This document shows positions 1 to 12,362 of a DNA stretch of 64,000 bases, in pieces; position 1 is the stretch's first letter, and the number at the start of each line of letters is the position of its first letter. The translations under genes and the position numbers were made by a program. The notes under the pieces are model-generated. The model saw nothing but the letters and a program-made list of their open reading frames with translations. It was not told where the DNA came from and did not search any database. Source of the stretch: Ariolimax columbianus (Eukaryota > Mollusca > Gastropoda > Stylommatophora > Arionidae); contig JAVGWX010000004.1 in the NCBI GenBank assembly GCA_036924085.1, forward strand, positions 7,068,544-7,132,543. The letters are read 5' to 3'.

Positions 1-1740
1 TCTGTTGATATTATTTTTGCAACTTTGTGTCAACCCAGGTTCTACGTCTATATGTGCAACAACAACACTTCACAACCTCAAGAAATAGTATAGCCCCAAC
101 GTAATGGCTCTAGATAGCTCGCCGACCTTCTTCTGCTCCCTCAATACACACTCACAGATTCGTCCTCACAATTGGATTACGTTCTAAGTCGATCTATAAT
201 AAGATCACGCAACATATAATTGAATCATGCACTCACGTGTGTTCACGTACTCCGTCGATCGGTGCACTCACAAAAAAAAAACATATCACTTCACATAATC
301 AGCCTAGTCACATGATCAGAACACATTGTTCCTAAGGTGTCCTGCACATAGAACACACATTCAAATCTTCTACTGTTCACATGATGTCAATCATAATCAC
401 ATATTAAGCTCGACTGGTCAAATTCGACTTGTGTGATGGGATTACCGCCCTGTAAACTCTCTCACTTCCAGACTCTCACAATTTTCATGCCAGTCTCTCT
501 AGTTTATCTCTGCACTGTCTTTTATAGTCTCAAGAAAAAACATTGATGTGCAATGACCTCCAGTGGGTTGTCTGATTTAGCTATCAATCCAATTTGAAAC
601 TACTCTATTCTAAAATGTCATTGATTGTCTATCCGCGAGTCACTGTCATTCTAAATGTAGTAGCTTGTCGTGTTAGTATAAGATTGCCACCAACCGCTAT
701 TCTTGTCACGTCTAACGCCAGAATCGTCAGTTTTGAACCCACTGCTGTACCAGAACAAGTCTTCTACCTAACCCCTCGTTTCCCTTGTCGACCTAGCGTC
801 GAAACGGTGATTGGCGTTGGCTTGACCTGCGTTTGTCCAAGGCATTCAGGCAATGTTTGTTTCTTACAGTCGCCAGCCCACACTCTCCTGCCCTAAACAA
901 TCATGCTTTAGCTGGAACTGCCACATATCTCCCAAACTCAGAACAACATCATGAATGGTGTTTTTAATTTGGAAAATGACCACCATTTTAGACTTAACTA
1001 TCCATTCTGGAACACAATTCATTTTAATGGCATATCAATTAAATTTGTATGTGGCAGTTCCAGCTAAAGGTCATTGCACAGCCATTTTTTTTCTTGAGAC
1101 TATAAAAGACAGTGCAGAGATAAACTTGAGAGACTGGCATGAAAATTGTGAGAGTCTGGAAGTGAAAGAGTTTACAGGGCGGTTATCCCATCACAAACGT
1201 CGAATTTCACCAGTCGAGCTCAATATGTGATTATGTTTGACATCATGTGAACAGTAGAAGATCTGAATGTGTGTTCTATGTGCAGGACACCTTGAGAACG
1301 ACATTTGTTCTGATCATGTGATTAGGCTGATTATGTGAAGTGATCTGTTTTTTTTTTGGTGAGCGCACCGATCGACGGAGTACGTGAACACAAGTGAGTA
1401 CATGATTCAATTATATGTGGCGTGATCTGATTATATATGAATACAAAGATCACCTGCTTATACGTGAACATGTTATATGTGAATGCACATATCCACTGAG
1501 TACGTGATCTCTGATGAGTACATTATACGATTATAAGTGAAGTGATCTGATTATAGATCGACTGAGAACGTAATCCGATTGTGAGGACGAATATGTGAGT
1601 GTGTGTTGAGGGAGCAGAATCGGTCGGCGAGCTAACTAGATCCATTACGTTGGGGCTATACTATTTCTTGAGATTGTGAAGTATTTTTGTTGCACATATA
1701 GACGTAGAACCTGGGTTGACACAAAGTTACAAAAAAAATA
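1..1740. mobile_element. Fold-back element with long inverted-repeat arms
   Basis: The first ~565 bases are the reverse complement, with scattered differences, of roughly 1055-1740. For example, the block near 20-55 pairs with 1695-1722, the region around 60-140 with ~1590-1690, and 481-545 with ~1080-1145. The pairing resumes at 905-925 against 1048-1070, so the left arm carries an extra ~340 bases (563-905). The right arm carries ~120 extra bases near 1440-1550, built of short repeats. No transposase ORF is present; the small ORFs inside are arm sequence read by chance. This looks like a non-autonomous fold-back or long-TIR DNA transposon. The left end touches the window edge, so its true terminus and target duplication cannot be checked. 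Confidence 0.75.
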
Positions 1741-2595
1741 ACAATAGCATCTGCTTGTATTTTCGTTTGTAGTTAAATTTGCATGTTATGATTATTTAGT
1801 TAAGAAGTTATGTTCTTGTTGTTATTGTTGTGCAACGATTATTATTGTAATACATGCAATTGTTTTGTGTTATGGTCGTGATTATGTTTACTGTGTTTTA
1901 CTGTATTGAAGGTGTGTCGTGGTGTAGATATATGTTATAACTGCTAAAATACATTTAGATAACTAAACTACTCAACTTAGAAGCTTACATTGCCATATAT
2001 CTCAATTGGGCCCGAGTGAACAGGATACCTTTGATAGGATAATTACTCAGCTAAACATAGACTCTACTACAGTTGTGCTGATATTCATGTCTCACTTTTT
2101 ACAGTGTAAGTTCAGTTAGTCATTCAGATTGTCTAGTGTCCATTGGGATAAATCAAACATTTGTCATTTACGAAGACCATTTCGCGGGTACTTTTCTGTT
2201 CTGTATTTGTCTCCAGGATAATTTTATTAATTTAAGGACAACAAGGAGTGGTGAGGAAATACAGCCCTATCTGGCGCTTGAAGAAATGGGACAGCGCTGA
2301 TATAGAGCCTTACTTTTACTAAAGATTTGATCTTGTAGTCCATAGCCAGGATCTCTCGTTAATCTTCTGTCTAGTATCGAAGGCATTTGTTGTATCTATG
2401 AAAATAAGGCTTTTGTTACCATGTGTTCTATAAATCATTCACACATTTGTTTCTAAATAAATGTAGGCGTATATACAGCTCTATTCCTAAGACCAGTAAT
2501 AGTATCGGCCCAGAACGGTGATCGCCTAGGGGATTATATGTCATCAAGTATCTCATCCACATACATATAATCCGTCGTAAATCAATGTGATTGTA
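1741..2595. other. Unassigned AT-rich DNA
   Basis: I see no coding signal, tandem repeat or recognised element here, only short runs of A/T and stop-rich frames. Confidence 0.4.
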
Positions 2596-2599
2596 CAAC

Positions 2600-2935
2600 C
2601 TATGGGCATATACAACAATGGGAAGCGACTCAACAACCTGCGCTTCACAGGTAACATAGTGCTAATTACAGAAACAGCCGAAGACGTCAATCAGATGGCA
2701 GCCATGTTGTACAAAGTAGGGAGAAAAGCGAGTCTCGAGATGAATACTGGCAAGACATAAGTCATGCGTAACCTTTTCGCTTCCAATGGCCCAGTCATAA
2801 TCGATGGCACGAATCTGGAGGTTGTAGAGTATTATATCTACCTGGGACGCTTAGAGAACATCAAAACGACCTAAGCCTAGAATTAACAAGACGTCGTCGA
2901 GTGCTGTACAGCATTCTTGTCCATAAAGATGACAC
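2600..2935 (+). pseudogene. RTE-like LINE, reverse transcriptase palm fragment
   Basis: From about 2605 the plus frame reads GKRLNNLRFTGNIVLITETA, then an MNTGKT segment and EVVEYYIYLGR. This is the order expected around the catalytic palm and the following Y-L-G motif of RTE-type non-LTR reverse transcriptases. The catalytic F-A-D-D is changed to F-T-G-N and a stop follows the NTGKT motif. After the YLG motif the reading shifts frame and continues with a basic LTRRRR stretch to about 2935. It is an inactive fragment lacking the endonuclease and the fingers. The clade assignment is from motif memory. Confidence 0.65.
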
Positions 2936-4589
2936 TAGACCATACCTACGACCATAGTCCAATAGGGCACCTCCCTATTCAACCATACAGCTCAAATATA
3001 ATTGCAATATGTGATGCCTCATTAACGTGGTCTTTTATAAAATAAATGGATTCAAAACTCAAAGTGACACAATCCTCTCTCGAAACATATTATCGGATTC
3101 ACATTCCATAACCAACGTTTTAAAGGTCTTCACAACACAGACGGCAAGTGCCGTTGATGAAGGTTGCAATTTCTCACGCAAACAAGGCAAATAATTGATG
3201 CACTGAGTAGCTGCTTTGAAGAACGAATTACCGTTGGAGCACATCGACGGCAGTCTGGTATCCATTAGACAGAAGACGACCACTGGAAAAAACGCTTCGT
3301 TAAAACCGTAAACGCGATGCAATATTTACGTGTGTTACTTGTTCTACATATTTTGTCCATGAAACATGTTTTTCCTATCAATACTATTTTACAATATTAA
3401 ATCGTTTTTGTTTCCATATGTTTCACTTTTTATGTAAACTTTATTATCTTCCTTGTGAATTGTGACATTTTTTTTTTCTTTAATGGAAGTTTTGACTTCT
3501 CCATTGCACCATCTAGTGTATCTCTTTTCTTTTCTTGCTAGAATGAAGCCTATTTAGGACACCTGGTTTGTGTTATTCCATCTATACAATTTGCGTATTT
3601 GACCTCTACAGTGTTGATTGAAAGTATTACTGGCAATTAAGTTATGTTCTGCACATATGTTAAGAACTGGCCCGTAATATGTTCTTGTTCCGAGCCAAAC
3701 AATTTCTAATGTGGGTCACTGTGACCATACTGTTTATCACTATAGAAAATACATCCTAGATTCTGAACCTCTTTGAATTCCACATTAATACACACTCTTC
3801 TAGCCATGTTTGTGCAAAGTGTGAGGCCATGTTGGATTCAATTAATACAATTTAAAAAAAAAAGAAAACGCTACTTTCAAAATTCTAAAAATGCTGATGT
3901 TGTGTGTAGAATATGTGTGTGCAAATCACACTGACTAATAGAATAGCGGAAGAAGTATTGACATGAAACAATTATGTTCGAGATCATTTGCAAAATATTT
4001 AACTGAACCGGTAATGGCCAAGATGCCAAGCTGAGTGTAGTTGTTCTCTGAATACGGATGGTTATATACAGCTCACCTGCCAGGTATTGATTTCACACTA
4101 CTTCAAACATAATCCATGCACCAAAGTCAACCTGGTTATATGTATCGTTTATGTCTAAAACAACTGCCAATGCATGATGTCCTCATTGACAGCATATGTA
4201 AACGTCCCAGTATCCAGTGTCTCCATAGTGTGTCTCTGTCAAGTAGAACGTGTTGATATTCTAGATGTCACATTATGTATATGGTGACTATCTTTTCAAG
4301 CTGTTGATGACAGGTTCTTTAGTTTTAGTGTGGGTCACAACTTCATCTACAGCGATCCCTGTTGTATACCACGGAAGTCCATTGCGTGGTAAGTACACTT
4401 TAAGAGGCATCTCGAATGTTGTAGCGAACAGCAATCTACACGTTTATGTAAAATAGAGGTATTCCAGCTTTTTACTAAATAGCAATATAGACATCCCTAT
4501 CTGACAGCAGATAGACCTTTAAGTAAGTTAAACAGCTTAACTATTATGACAATTCTATATAAAAACTTGTGGCAGAGGAACAAACACGG
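2936..4589. other. Unassigned stretch
   Basis: No recognisable gene. A minus-strand 87-codon ORF (3059-3322) and a plus 63-codon ORF (4265-4456) match nothing I know and have no flanking splice or promoter support. Short A and T runs occur at ~3468 and ~3855. Confidence 0.35.
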
Positions 4590-4770
4590 AAGAAGAAGAA
4601 GAAGAAGAAGAAGAAGAAGAAGAAGACGAAAAAGAAAAATTAGAAGAACAAAACGAAGAAGAAGATAGAGAAGACGAAGAAGAAAAAGAAGAAGACGGCG
4701 AAGCAGTAGTAAGATGCAGAAAATGAAGAAGAAGAAAAATACTAATAAGAAGAAGAAAAAGATAAAGAAG
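4590..4770. repeat. (GAA)n purine-rich microsatellite
   Basis: A near-pure AAG/GAA run (4592-4625) continues as a degenerate AAGAAG/GACGAAGAA tract to ~4770, almost entirely purine on the plus strand. GAA tails also end the RNase H LINEs in this window, so this could be an expanded LINE tail, but no LINE coding sequence adjoins it. Confidence 0.85.
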
Positions 4771-5565
4771 TAGAAGTAGATTTACATATCTTGTTAAATT
4801 TTTGTAAATTTATATAGCATTTCCTGAATCGTGAGCATTTTTCAAAATGCTTTCCGGTCTATTGTATGAAAAGTCTTCCAAGCACCAGACAAGTTCATAT
4901 ATAGCGGTGGCTGACTCTCTAGATAAATGACTCTTTCCGTCTAATCGGACGATATTGTGCTTTTAAAAATGGAATGTAACTAAAGCACATGACGAGAACG
5001 AATGTGACAAGTAAGACCAAGCTGAGCAAAGAAGCGTCTATTACAGTGTGTGAACGGAAAGTAAGGACCGTTCGCGGCATCACATCAGAGTCTTTATTTA
5101 TCCTGTCGGCAATCAGTATCTCCTTTTTTTATAATCCATGCTTTATGCTCATCCATGTAACACCATCCATACCGTCCTGTTTCTATAATTCCAAAGCAAT
5201 TTCTGCGGCATTCATATACAGCTTGCATATATCCTTGTACTGAAAAAATCGCTGCCTCCTAGATCTTTACCCAAAGCATAACTTTTTCTTTTGGTTTGGG
5301 GTAGCGTGGATTGGGAGGGGGGGGGGGGAGGTGGTTTAGTCCGTGCTATCGGTTGCTTCTCGGAATCATAGTGCTTATTTTCTCTTTTCTAAATCTATAC
5401 CATCTTTTATATGTCAAGCATTATCTTGGTCATGACTCTTAAAACTGCTGTTCAGAGGTGCGTAAGGAGTGTAGATTTTTTTTTAAATTTGTATTTTCAT
5501 TGATAATCATATTGCTATATTTAGGAGTGGTATGTTTTTCCGATATCTTGATAAAGAAAAAAATG
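4771..5565. other. Unassigned stretch with a poly-G run
   Basis: No gene is recognised. A run of about 12 G lies near 5318. The 84-codon plus ORF at 4989-5243 has no recognisable features. Confidence 0.3.
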
Positions 5566-5630
5566 TAATATCTCTATGAAGGATGATATCTCTATGAAGG
5601 ATGATATCTCTATGACGGATGATATGTCCG
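5566..5630. repeat. 18-bp tandem repeat, three copies
   Basis: The unit ATCTCTATGAAGGATGAT is repeated three times with one substitution (AAGG to ACGG) in the last copy. Confidence 0.85.
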
Positions 5631-5639
5631 CGTTCATAG

Positions 5640-6180
5640 TTTATGTGAGAAGGGGAAAGGAAGACAGTTTAATATTCTTTATAATGACAGTCGCAAAGAG
5701 ATTTTAATATTGTTGTTGCATTTCTTTCTCGTATTTTATTATTTCTAACTTGGTCTGTGTACGCGACGTTTAGAAATGTTCGGAAATATCTCATCTCCAA
5801 GGCCTGTATCCACAGCTGTAGGTCAGATATTGTCCATGTCTCAGAAACATAGAATAGTATACACATCGCCCATGTACGAATTCATTTGATCTTCGTGTTT
5901 ATGGCTAACCGTTTATCTTTCCAGATTGTGTTAAGCCGTGCAATCGCCGTAACTGTATGTTAAATTCTTACCAACACCTCGCATAATGATTCGTCATCAT
6001 TGACGATCAAACCAACCTATTTAAAACGGTCCAATTATTAATTCGTGGCCACTAGCTTTTACCCGACGTTTGAAGACTTCAGCGTTGTTGGTCGTTAATA
6101 GTGTCTTAATCTCCATACTATAGTCCAGAGCTGTAACATCGAGACTTTTGACCAATTCCCAGAGTCCCGATTGTGTCGAT
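5640..6180 (-). pseudogene. Non-LTR retrotransposon C-terminal fragment
   Basis: On the minus strand the segment before 5866 reads IARLNTIWKDKRLAINTKIK with stops. It is followed by YVSETWTISD, IQALEMRYFRTFLNV and a TDQVRNNKIRER tail. This is the order just after the reverse transcriptase thumb in RTE-like elements, where the family usually shows I-W-K-S/D-K, Y-G-x-E-T-W, A-F-E-M-R-C and V-x-N-E-x-I-R. The middle frame is 5669-5866. Upstream sequence to ~6180 carries faint similarity with frameshifts. There is no catalytic domain. Confidence 0.6.
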
Positions 6181-7262
6181 GGTATTTACAAAACGATGCT
6201 TGGTAATCGTTCAGTTACCTATCTTGACAGTACCAATGTGTTCTACAAATGCATAATTCTTCTTTTTCTTCTTTTTCTTCGTTCGTTCTCAATCTCTAAC
6301 TACCAAACCCTGAAAGGGTAAGTAGTGTTATGTAGTCCAGAGAACGGAATGCGAAGTGTTGTAATTTACAGCTTGGCTGCGATATTTGCACCTTTTGGTC
6401 CAACACATCCGACTTCAGCAATCATTTTTTGAGTTCCGGGTTAGCATTCCCTCTTCGATCCCTTTTCCTTAGCCAGTCTGCCCTGCTGCAGCCTGTTATC
6501 CAGGATCACCGCGTGTAGGTGTAGAAGGGTCTTTGCAGCTATAGTTTGCTGACCCTGAAGCTAGCAGTCAGCTATGGGTCGCTGACCACTGCAACTCATG
6601 TGCTGCTCATCATCTTCATCCCACAAATAAAAACTGTGTTGCACCCCTTATCATACAGGTGTTTTATGAGCAGTTTAACATGTCCGTTGGTTGTATACCT
6701 CCCCATGGTTTTCAGCGACGCTTTATTCAATACCATTTAATAGGCCTTATTAGAATCAGGAAACACAGGATACACGTTGTTTTGATACTGTTCTAAATAT
6801 GTCTCATTTATCAGTCTTAAATTGAAGATAAGCTCGGTAGTGCTTCTTCCCTCTTAAATATACCTGATCCTCAGAAATGAAATTATGTGCTTGAGGTTTC
6901 AATCTCTCGAGGATTACTCCAAGCATGACCTTTCTGTAGTAGCTGAAAAGAAAATCGTTGTCAATTATTAGGGCAAATTAACATATTCATCATCATCATG
7001 TGACATCTATTTTATGTATGAAAGAAATTATTTCACTTGCCAAAACTCCAGCCACCGTCATAGTCATACCCAGACATTCATACCTATGTTGTTACCATCG
7101 TCTTTTTTTATCTACCCCTACCTCTTTTGCCTGGCACCATACATTCGTTCACTGTTCTCTAAAGACCGTTAAGTCTTTTGATGTGACAAAAGTATTTATA
7201 ATTTCTTGCCATAACGGAATTGATAAACCAGTTCTCCTCTATGATCAACTCTTGTCGAATGG
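6181..7262. other. Unassigned stretch; possible decayed SINE near 6380-6470
   Basis: Around 6380-6470 short matches to the minus-strand body of the window's SINE (CCGACTTCAGCA and a downstream TTCGATCCC-like string) hint at an old copy, but the alignment is too weak to assert. A pyrimidine tract with TTC repeats lies at 6256-6290. No gene is seen. Confidence 0.25.
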
Positions 7263-8720
7263 CTAATGACTCGTTCTCCGTCTAGGATATTCTCTGTCTG
7301 TAACATTTTGACTCCACGGATTCAGTTCTTTGCCTAGAAGTTTCCTAATCGTCTGTGATTCGCAGCTATAAGCTTCCACAAGAAAAAAACACAGGGTCTC
7401 AAGAGTTTTACTTTTGTTGTGTTGTTTGTGATCTGCTATAATTTCTTCAAGCTTCAGACTCTCCATTACTATCGCTATTCTTCTGATTTCTTTCGAGCAG
7501 TCGCCATTTTTGCCAATTCTGGAACTCATATAGTCAAAATGCGTGACCTGATCTATTTGTTCACCAATACTGTCAATTTATGTTGACATCGTCTTTTGTA
7601 GGTTGTCATTATCTTTCTTTTATTTTTTTGTTTATTAACAGGGTTTGTTCTTTACTGTGTCTATTTACAGCTGAAATTAGCTGATCTAACCGGTATGCAC
7701 TTCGTTATAATATCACGGAATCGTCTTCGTATTGTAACTTTGGAAACTCGAACTCGCCAATCGTAAATCAGTCTACACATTCAATGTTCTCGTCTTCTCT
7801 AACATGTATCATTATATATTCCACATATATGTTGTAAAGATAAGGTAACATGATACAGCCCTGTTTTACTCCCTTTTGTATTGCGAACCAATATGATGTT
7901 TGCCTAATACTCGGAACGCGGCTCGTTAATTTTTGTATAATGTTTCGATGTGATGAATAATATGCACAGTAAACACCATTTTCTTCATGATGTTCCACAG
8001 CTTTTGAAGTTTTACCATAACGAATGCCTTGATCTAATCAACGACACACGTGTTCAAGTCTCCATTACATTATCTACATTTTTCGTAAATATTCTTCATA
8101 TTGAATATGTGGTCCCTGGTCCCTATGTAATTTCTTAAACCTGCTTAGGAGCACGCAAATTTTAGATTCCAATCGTTTCTCTATCCTTCTTATTGTGATC
8201 AGCCAGAGTATCTTTCTACCGTCGCTCATTAACGTGATAGTTCGGTAGGTTGTGCTTTTTTTTGCAGAGTGGAATATACATTTATTTCCGCCATGCTTCT
8301 GGCAACTCTTCGCTAGCCATGTCTGTGAACACAGCTTGTGATAACCTATATGTCGATCCTCCTAGTTTGATTAGTTCTGCTTATATCATCACATCCTGGC
8401 GACTTTCCCTTTTCAGGATTTCTATTTCTTGTTGTACTTCATCAAATGTTGGTTCACGTTTTTTACTCATCCGTCGATAGGATTGTAACTGCTCGCTTTG
8501 TGATATATTCGCACATGGTTCTGCAGTACTATATCCGTCTATTCAGTGTGTCTTTTGATTCTTTTAATGTGTTATCCTTTTTGTCATTGATGACATGTAG
8601 AACCAGACGGAAACACCTTACCTATTCAGTGCAACGAATTAACTGTGTGGATTATCCCCATTTTCGTATGTTGTATTATATTTGTATAATTCATTGCTCC
8701 CTTAATGACCACAAGTGACT
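7263..8720 (-). pseudogene. RTE-like LINE: linker, reverse transcriptase, C-terminal region
   Basis: Reading down the minus strand gives, in order: a linker with NTLKESKDTLNRR near 8560; EPTFDEVQQEIEILKR with SPGCDDI near 8420; YRTITLMSDGRKIL near 8220; FAIQKGVKQGCIMLPYLYNI at ~7850; a YEDDSVIL catalytic box near 7720 (normally Y-A-D-D); a HFDYMSSRIGKNGDCSKEI segment near 7530; and CESQTIRK near 7370. These are fingers, palm and thumb in correct order, but spread over several frames with stops. The endonuclease is missing on this copy. A related copy with the endonuclease lies at 12363-13270. Confidence 0.72.
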
Positions 8721-8921
8721 GATTGTGTATCGTATCTATCTCTTTTAGCGTAATGTTTCCTGTCGTGCACAACGTTGCTGACTCATATTAAAGATGGGGT
8801 CCTAATCTGATGGTAAACTCTGTTGATTATTTACCAGCTAGAATCCCCACGTGTTCCATGTATTTTGTCAGAATGATAAATTCTCTCTTTAGTCTGCAAA
8901 GGAAAACTAACGTCTGGCCAG

Positions 8922-9069
8922 ACACAACATACTGATCAGACATATCAGTCGGGGTGAGACACAGCATACTGATCAGACATATTAGTCGGGGTCATACACA
9001 ACATACTGATCAGACATATTAGTCGGGGTCAGACACAACATACTGAGCAGACATATTATTCGGAGTGAG
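8922..9069. repeat. 37-bp minisatellite, four copies
   Basis: Four head-to-tail copies of a unit beginning ACACAACATACTGATCAGAC and ending in a TCGGGGT-type segment, with a few substitutions, most in the last copy. A C-rich tract follows at ~9090. Confidence 0.9.
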
Positions 9070-9344
9070 GCAACATATATTGGCCAAGACCCCCCCCCCC
9101 CTCCCCCCATCGGTTTCGCTGTAGTCATACATGGAAACGGGCTGTTCTCAAGTCAGCCTGGTTAACGAGGTGAAGGTTGGATGTAATCATCGTAGTAGTT
9201 ACCGACACACATATGAAACAACAACAGCATAGATGACTCTTCTGTCCGCCTTCTTCAGCACTGTCTGGATTTAAAGAAAGCTACAAGAAGCAGCCACTTA
9301 ACGTCTTTTTCAGGTCGCATACAAGAAACACTATTTATTGTATT

Positions 9345-9402
9345 CATTCAACAACAACAACAATAACATTACAACACCAACAACAATAACAACAACAACT
9401 CT
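9345..9402. repeat. (CAA)n microsatellite, imperfect
   Basis: Repeated CAACAA and CAATAA triplets in an A-rich context. Confidence 0.85.
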
Positions 9403-9701
9403 TTAATCTCAAATGAAATATGTTAGAAAATGCCTTCTGCTAAGCAATGGAAACGTTTACGTCATAAACGTGTCATCATTTGATGTTGTACACATATCCG
9501 CCATGCAACTGGATAACAACACGTCCATGCGCTATTGACTAACGGTAGGCACTGGCCACACATCTTATTATCTAACATTAGAACGTTCAATTACATTTTA
9601 CAATCAATAATGATGTATTTACAAATACAACACAATTTTACTGGGCTAAAATTCAATAAGAGTTGACTTCAATACACACACGGTCAATGTAGACTGACAG
9701 G

Positions 9702-9908
9702 GGAACCGTCGGAGACGTTAACCGATAATTCAATGTCCCATCTCGTATATATGAAAACAGTTAGAGACGTTAAGCGATAATTGTATGCCCCCTCTCTTAT
9801 ACAGGAAAGCAGTCAGAGACGTTAACCTATAATGTTATGTCCCTCTTTGTTATAGAGGAAAACAGTCAGAGACGATAACTTATAATTCCATGCCCCATCT
9901 CTTATCAC
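9702..9908. repeat. ~51-bp minisatellite, four diverged copies
   Basis: Each unit carries GTCAGAGACGTTAAC, then a GATAATT-type string and CCCCATCTCTTAT. The four units differ by about one base in eight, so this is an old array. Confidence 0.85.
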
Positions 9909-11105
9909 AATATACGTAATTCCTTAACCCTGAGTTCAAAAGAACTCCACAAGCCAATACTAACTAACTAAATATACTAGATGGTGTCAGGAAACTGATG
10001 TGGTGATACTATGTTACATCATTTCCCTGATTTTGTGATGACCGACGTCTCAGAAAGCGCTTCAGAGTTGGTCAAACTGCCATATTCCCTATTGTTGTAT
10101 TTTAACAGGAAAATAGAGTCTACACATATTAAAATATTTTACATCTCAAAATATCACATCAGTGCTGAAGTAAAGATATCGAGACAAACACATCTACTGC
10201 AGAGTTATCTCGAGTATGACATTGTTACTCAGCTGTTTAACCAGAAGACCCTACTGTCATATTTTCACCGCATTTTCTGTTAGTTCGGTGTTAGTTCGTC
10301 ATGTTGGCCCCATCATATGCACATATGTTTGCTATAGTACAAACTGTAAACATGTTCAGTCGTCTGATCAGTCAGCTCTTTCCATGAGATGCATCGCTAT
10401 GTTCTCTCTCCATTGAAACCTAATGAGATACCAATGATAATCTATTCAAGTAGACATTGAGGCAAGCACCAGAACGATTCAGTCTTATTTAACACTCGTT
10501 TACCCGTGCAGAACATATGTCAGTCATGTCAATCAAATCAAACAAAATCATTTAACCCCCTGTTTCCACAGTTCTTCAACAAATACTTGCCAAGTCGTTC
10601 CTGCCATGCACCATTAGTCTTAGTCCATCCTACCACCAGTCTAATATCTTTCCCAGCGTTTTTACATACGTCTCGTCTTCTAATCAATGGGTGTTTATAA
10701 ATACCTATAGTTATCTTACCCTGATGATACAATACCGATGACTGCATTGTACTGTTATCAGCTGGGTTCAGTAATATGTGCTTTGTATTTCGCCAGTGTC
10801 TCTTATTCGAGTTTTCCCTGTTCTTTCTCAACGTTTTATAATATTGACTTCACCTGTCAATTGCCTTTCCACGAATCTGCGCAATCATGCATACATTAGT
10901 TTAACTTTCCTCTGTCCCCCATGTCCCAGAGCAATACAATAGAGTGCACATTAAAGTTGACGCTACGTATGTTGTGAAAGACTAAATCTATATAGATAGT
11001 TAATACAACGATGTTGCTTCTTTCGTACTGTTGAAAGTCTGACTATATGAGTAGTGTGCCTTTTGTTAAGTTCCAGTCTTGTGTAATTCACATATCCGTC
11101 TCTAG
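9909..11105. other. Unassigned stretch
   Basis: Several 60-97 codon ORFs occur on both strands (10011-10283, 10216-10416, 10506-10700 plus; 10538-10831 minus) but none shows a family motif, and the last two are antisense to each other. No repeats are recognised. Confidence 0.3.
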
Positions 11106-11109
11106 ATTA

Positions 11110-11625
11110 TCTCGTCTATCGTTGTTTCTCAGCCCAGTGAGCTTGTCCCAGTAAATTATATTTGGGACATTTATGTAATATTCGCTCTGCAGTCTGGGTC
11201 ACCATTCTACATGTATGCACGATTGAATTGGTAATATTGCATAGTCCATTATTTCCTGTTCTAAGGTGTAACAAAACAATTTACAATTGTATGTTTATAT
11301 TATACGTAGTACTCGAAATGCTGATGTTGATTGATATCTGAATTATGTCACTACTTTTTCAGCTGACACACAAATGGGACTTGTGGTTCATCGGCTGTAG
11401 CAAATTTCTTTGCTAGTCCACTTGAGTTCTTGTTTTTTCAGTATTCCATAATGAGACGTAATCCACTGAATGGCAATCTAGCGCTGGTTGCTCAGTTCAG
11501 ATTGTTGAGCGTATAGACATAGTCGCTTTAACGGAGTAATGATTTTACAACTGTCATTAGTTTTACATATTGTGGACCGAGATTCGTGTTCAACAATGTT
11601 TCTTTTACAACCTTAATAGCATGGA
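11110..11625 (-). pseudogene. RNase H-bearing LINE, RNase H end and zinc-ribbon tail
   Basis: The minus strand from 11610 downward gives an SGLAKKFATADEPQVPF segment, equivalent to the x-x-L-A-K-x-G-A end of a LINE RNase H domain. It is followed by LRTGNNGL and TQTAERILHKCPKY. In the better copies here the same places read LRTGHNRLR and MTAEHLLQNCPTY. At least three stops and frame breaks are present. It is an inactive I/Nimb-type relic of a lineage different from the 33.6 kb copy. Confidence 0.6.
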
Positions 11626-11873
11626 TTTTTTTTCACATACGTTTAACACAATTTCTTTCCTTTAATCCGACTGTGACCTCAGTATGTGCATGTTATTCTA
11701 TGTTCACCTTTGCTCACCAATTTATTATTGCATTCTTTGCTGACATATACTGGGTCCCAGCTGTAGTGTTGGTATGATTGCCTCATTAAATACTGTATAA
11801 CGTATTATGTTCCACACTTATGTGCATCCTTGTATAATACTTTTCTTTGGACATGGAAGGGTACTCCATAATT

Positions 11874-11945
11874 ATTTCTCTCTCTCTCTCGCTTTCTCTC
11901 TCTCCGTCTCTCTCTCTTCTCTCGCACTCTTCCTCTCTTTTTCTT
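11874..11945. repeat. (TC)n microsatellite
   Basis: An imperfect CT/TC tract; the minus ORF across it (11786-11971) merely translates the GA repeat into R/E. Confidence 0.9.
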
Positions 11946-12147
11946 GAACAATATTTCTTTGAGATGAACATTAAAAAGGCCCCCGACTTAACTTTATATT
12001 ATGTTTACAAAGTAGTTTGACCCTGTACAAAAAACTGATTCCTGTCTCCTATTGCTAAAATGTTGTTAAATGTATTTTAATGGAATGCTCTGCATGTTGA
12101 AAAGATGTTATTCATGTGTTATTCACTTCATAACACATACTACACTT

Positions 12148-12362
12148 CTGTCTCTAAGAACACTCCTTTCTCCAAGTAGCTTCATGCCTCTTAGTACCTG
12201 GGTGTTTCTTAGTACACTAATGTATGTTTGTACCTTTGTGTTTCGTAATACTCTGATGTCTCTTAGTACACTCCTGTCTCTTAGCACCGTGGTATTTGAT
12301 AGTACACCCGTGTCCTTAATACACTCATGTTTCTTAGTACACTTCTGTCTTTTAGTACACAT
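12148..12362. repeat. ~17-bp minisatellite, about 12 copies
   Basis: The unit is close to TGTCTCTTAGTACACTC, repeated with indels of one to three bases. It forms repetitive ORFs on both strands (plus 12070-12630, minus 12123-12413) that are by-products of the array. It sits where the reverse transcriptase of the adjacent LINE relic would be expected. Confidence 0.8.
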
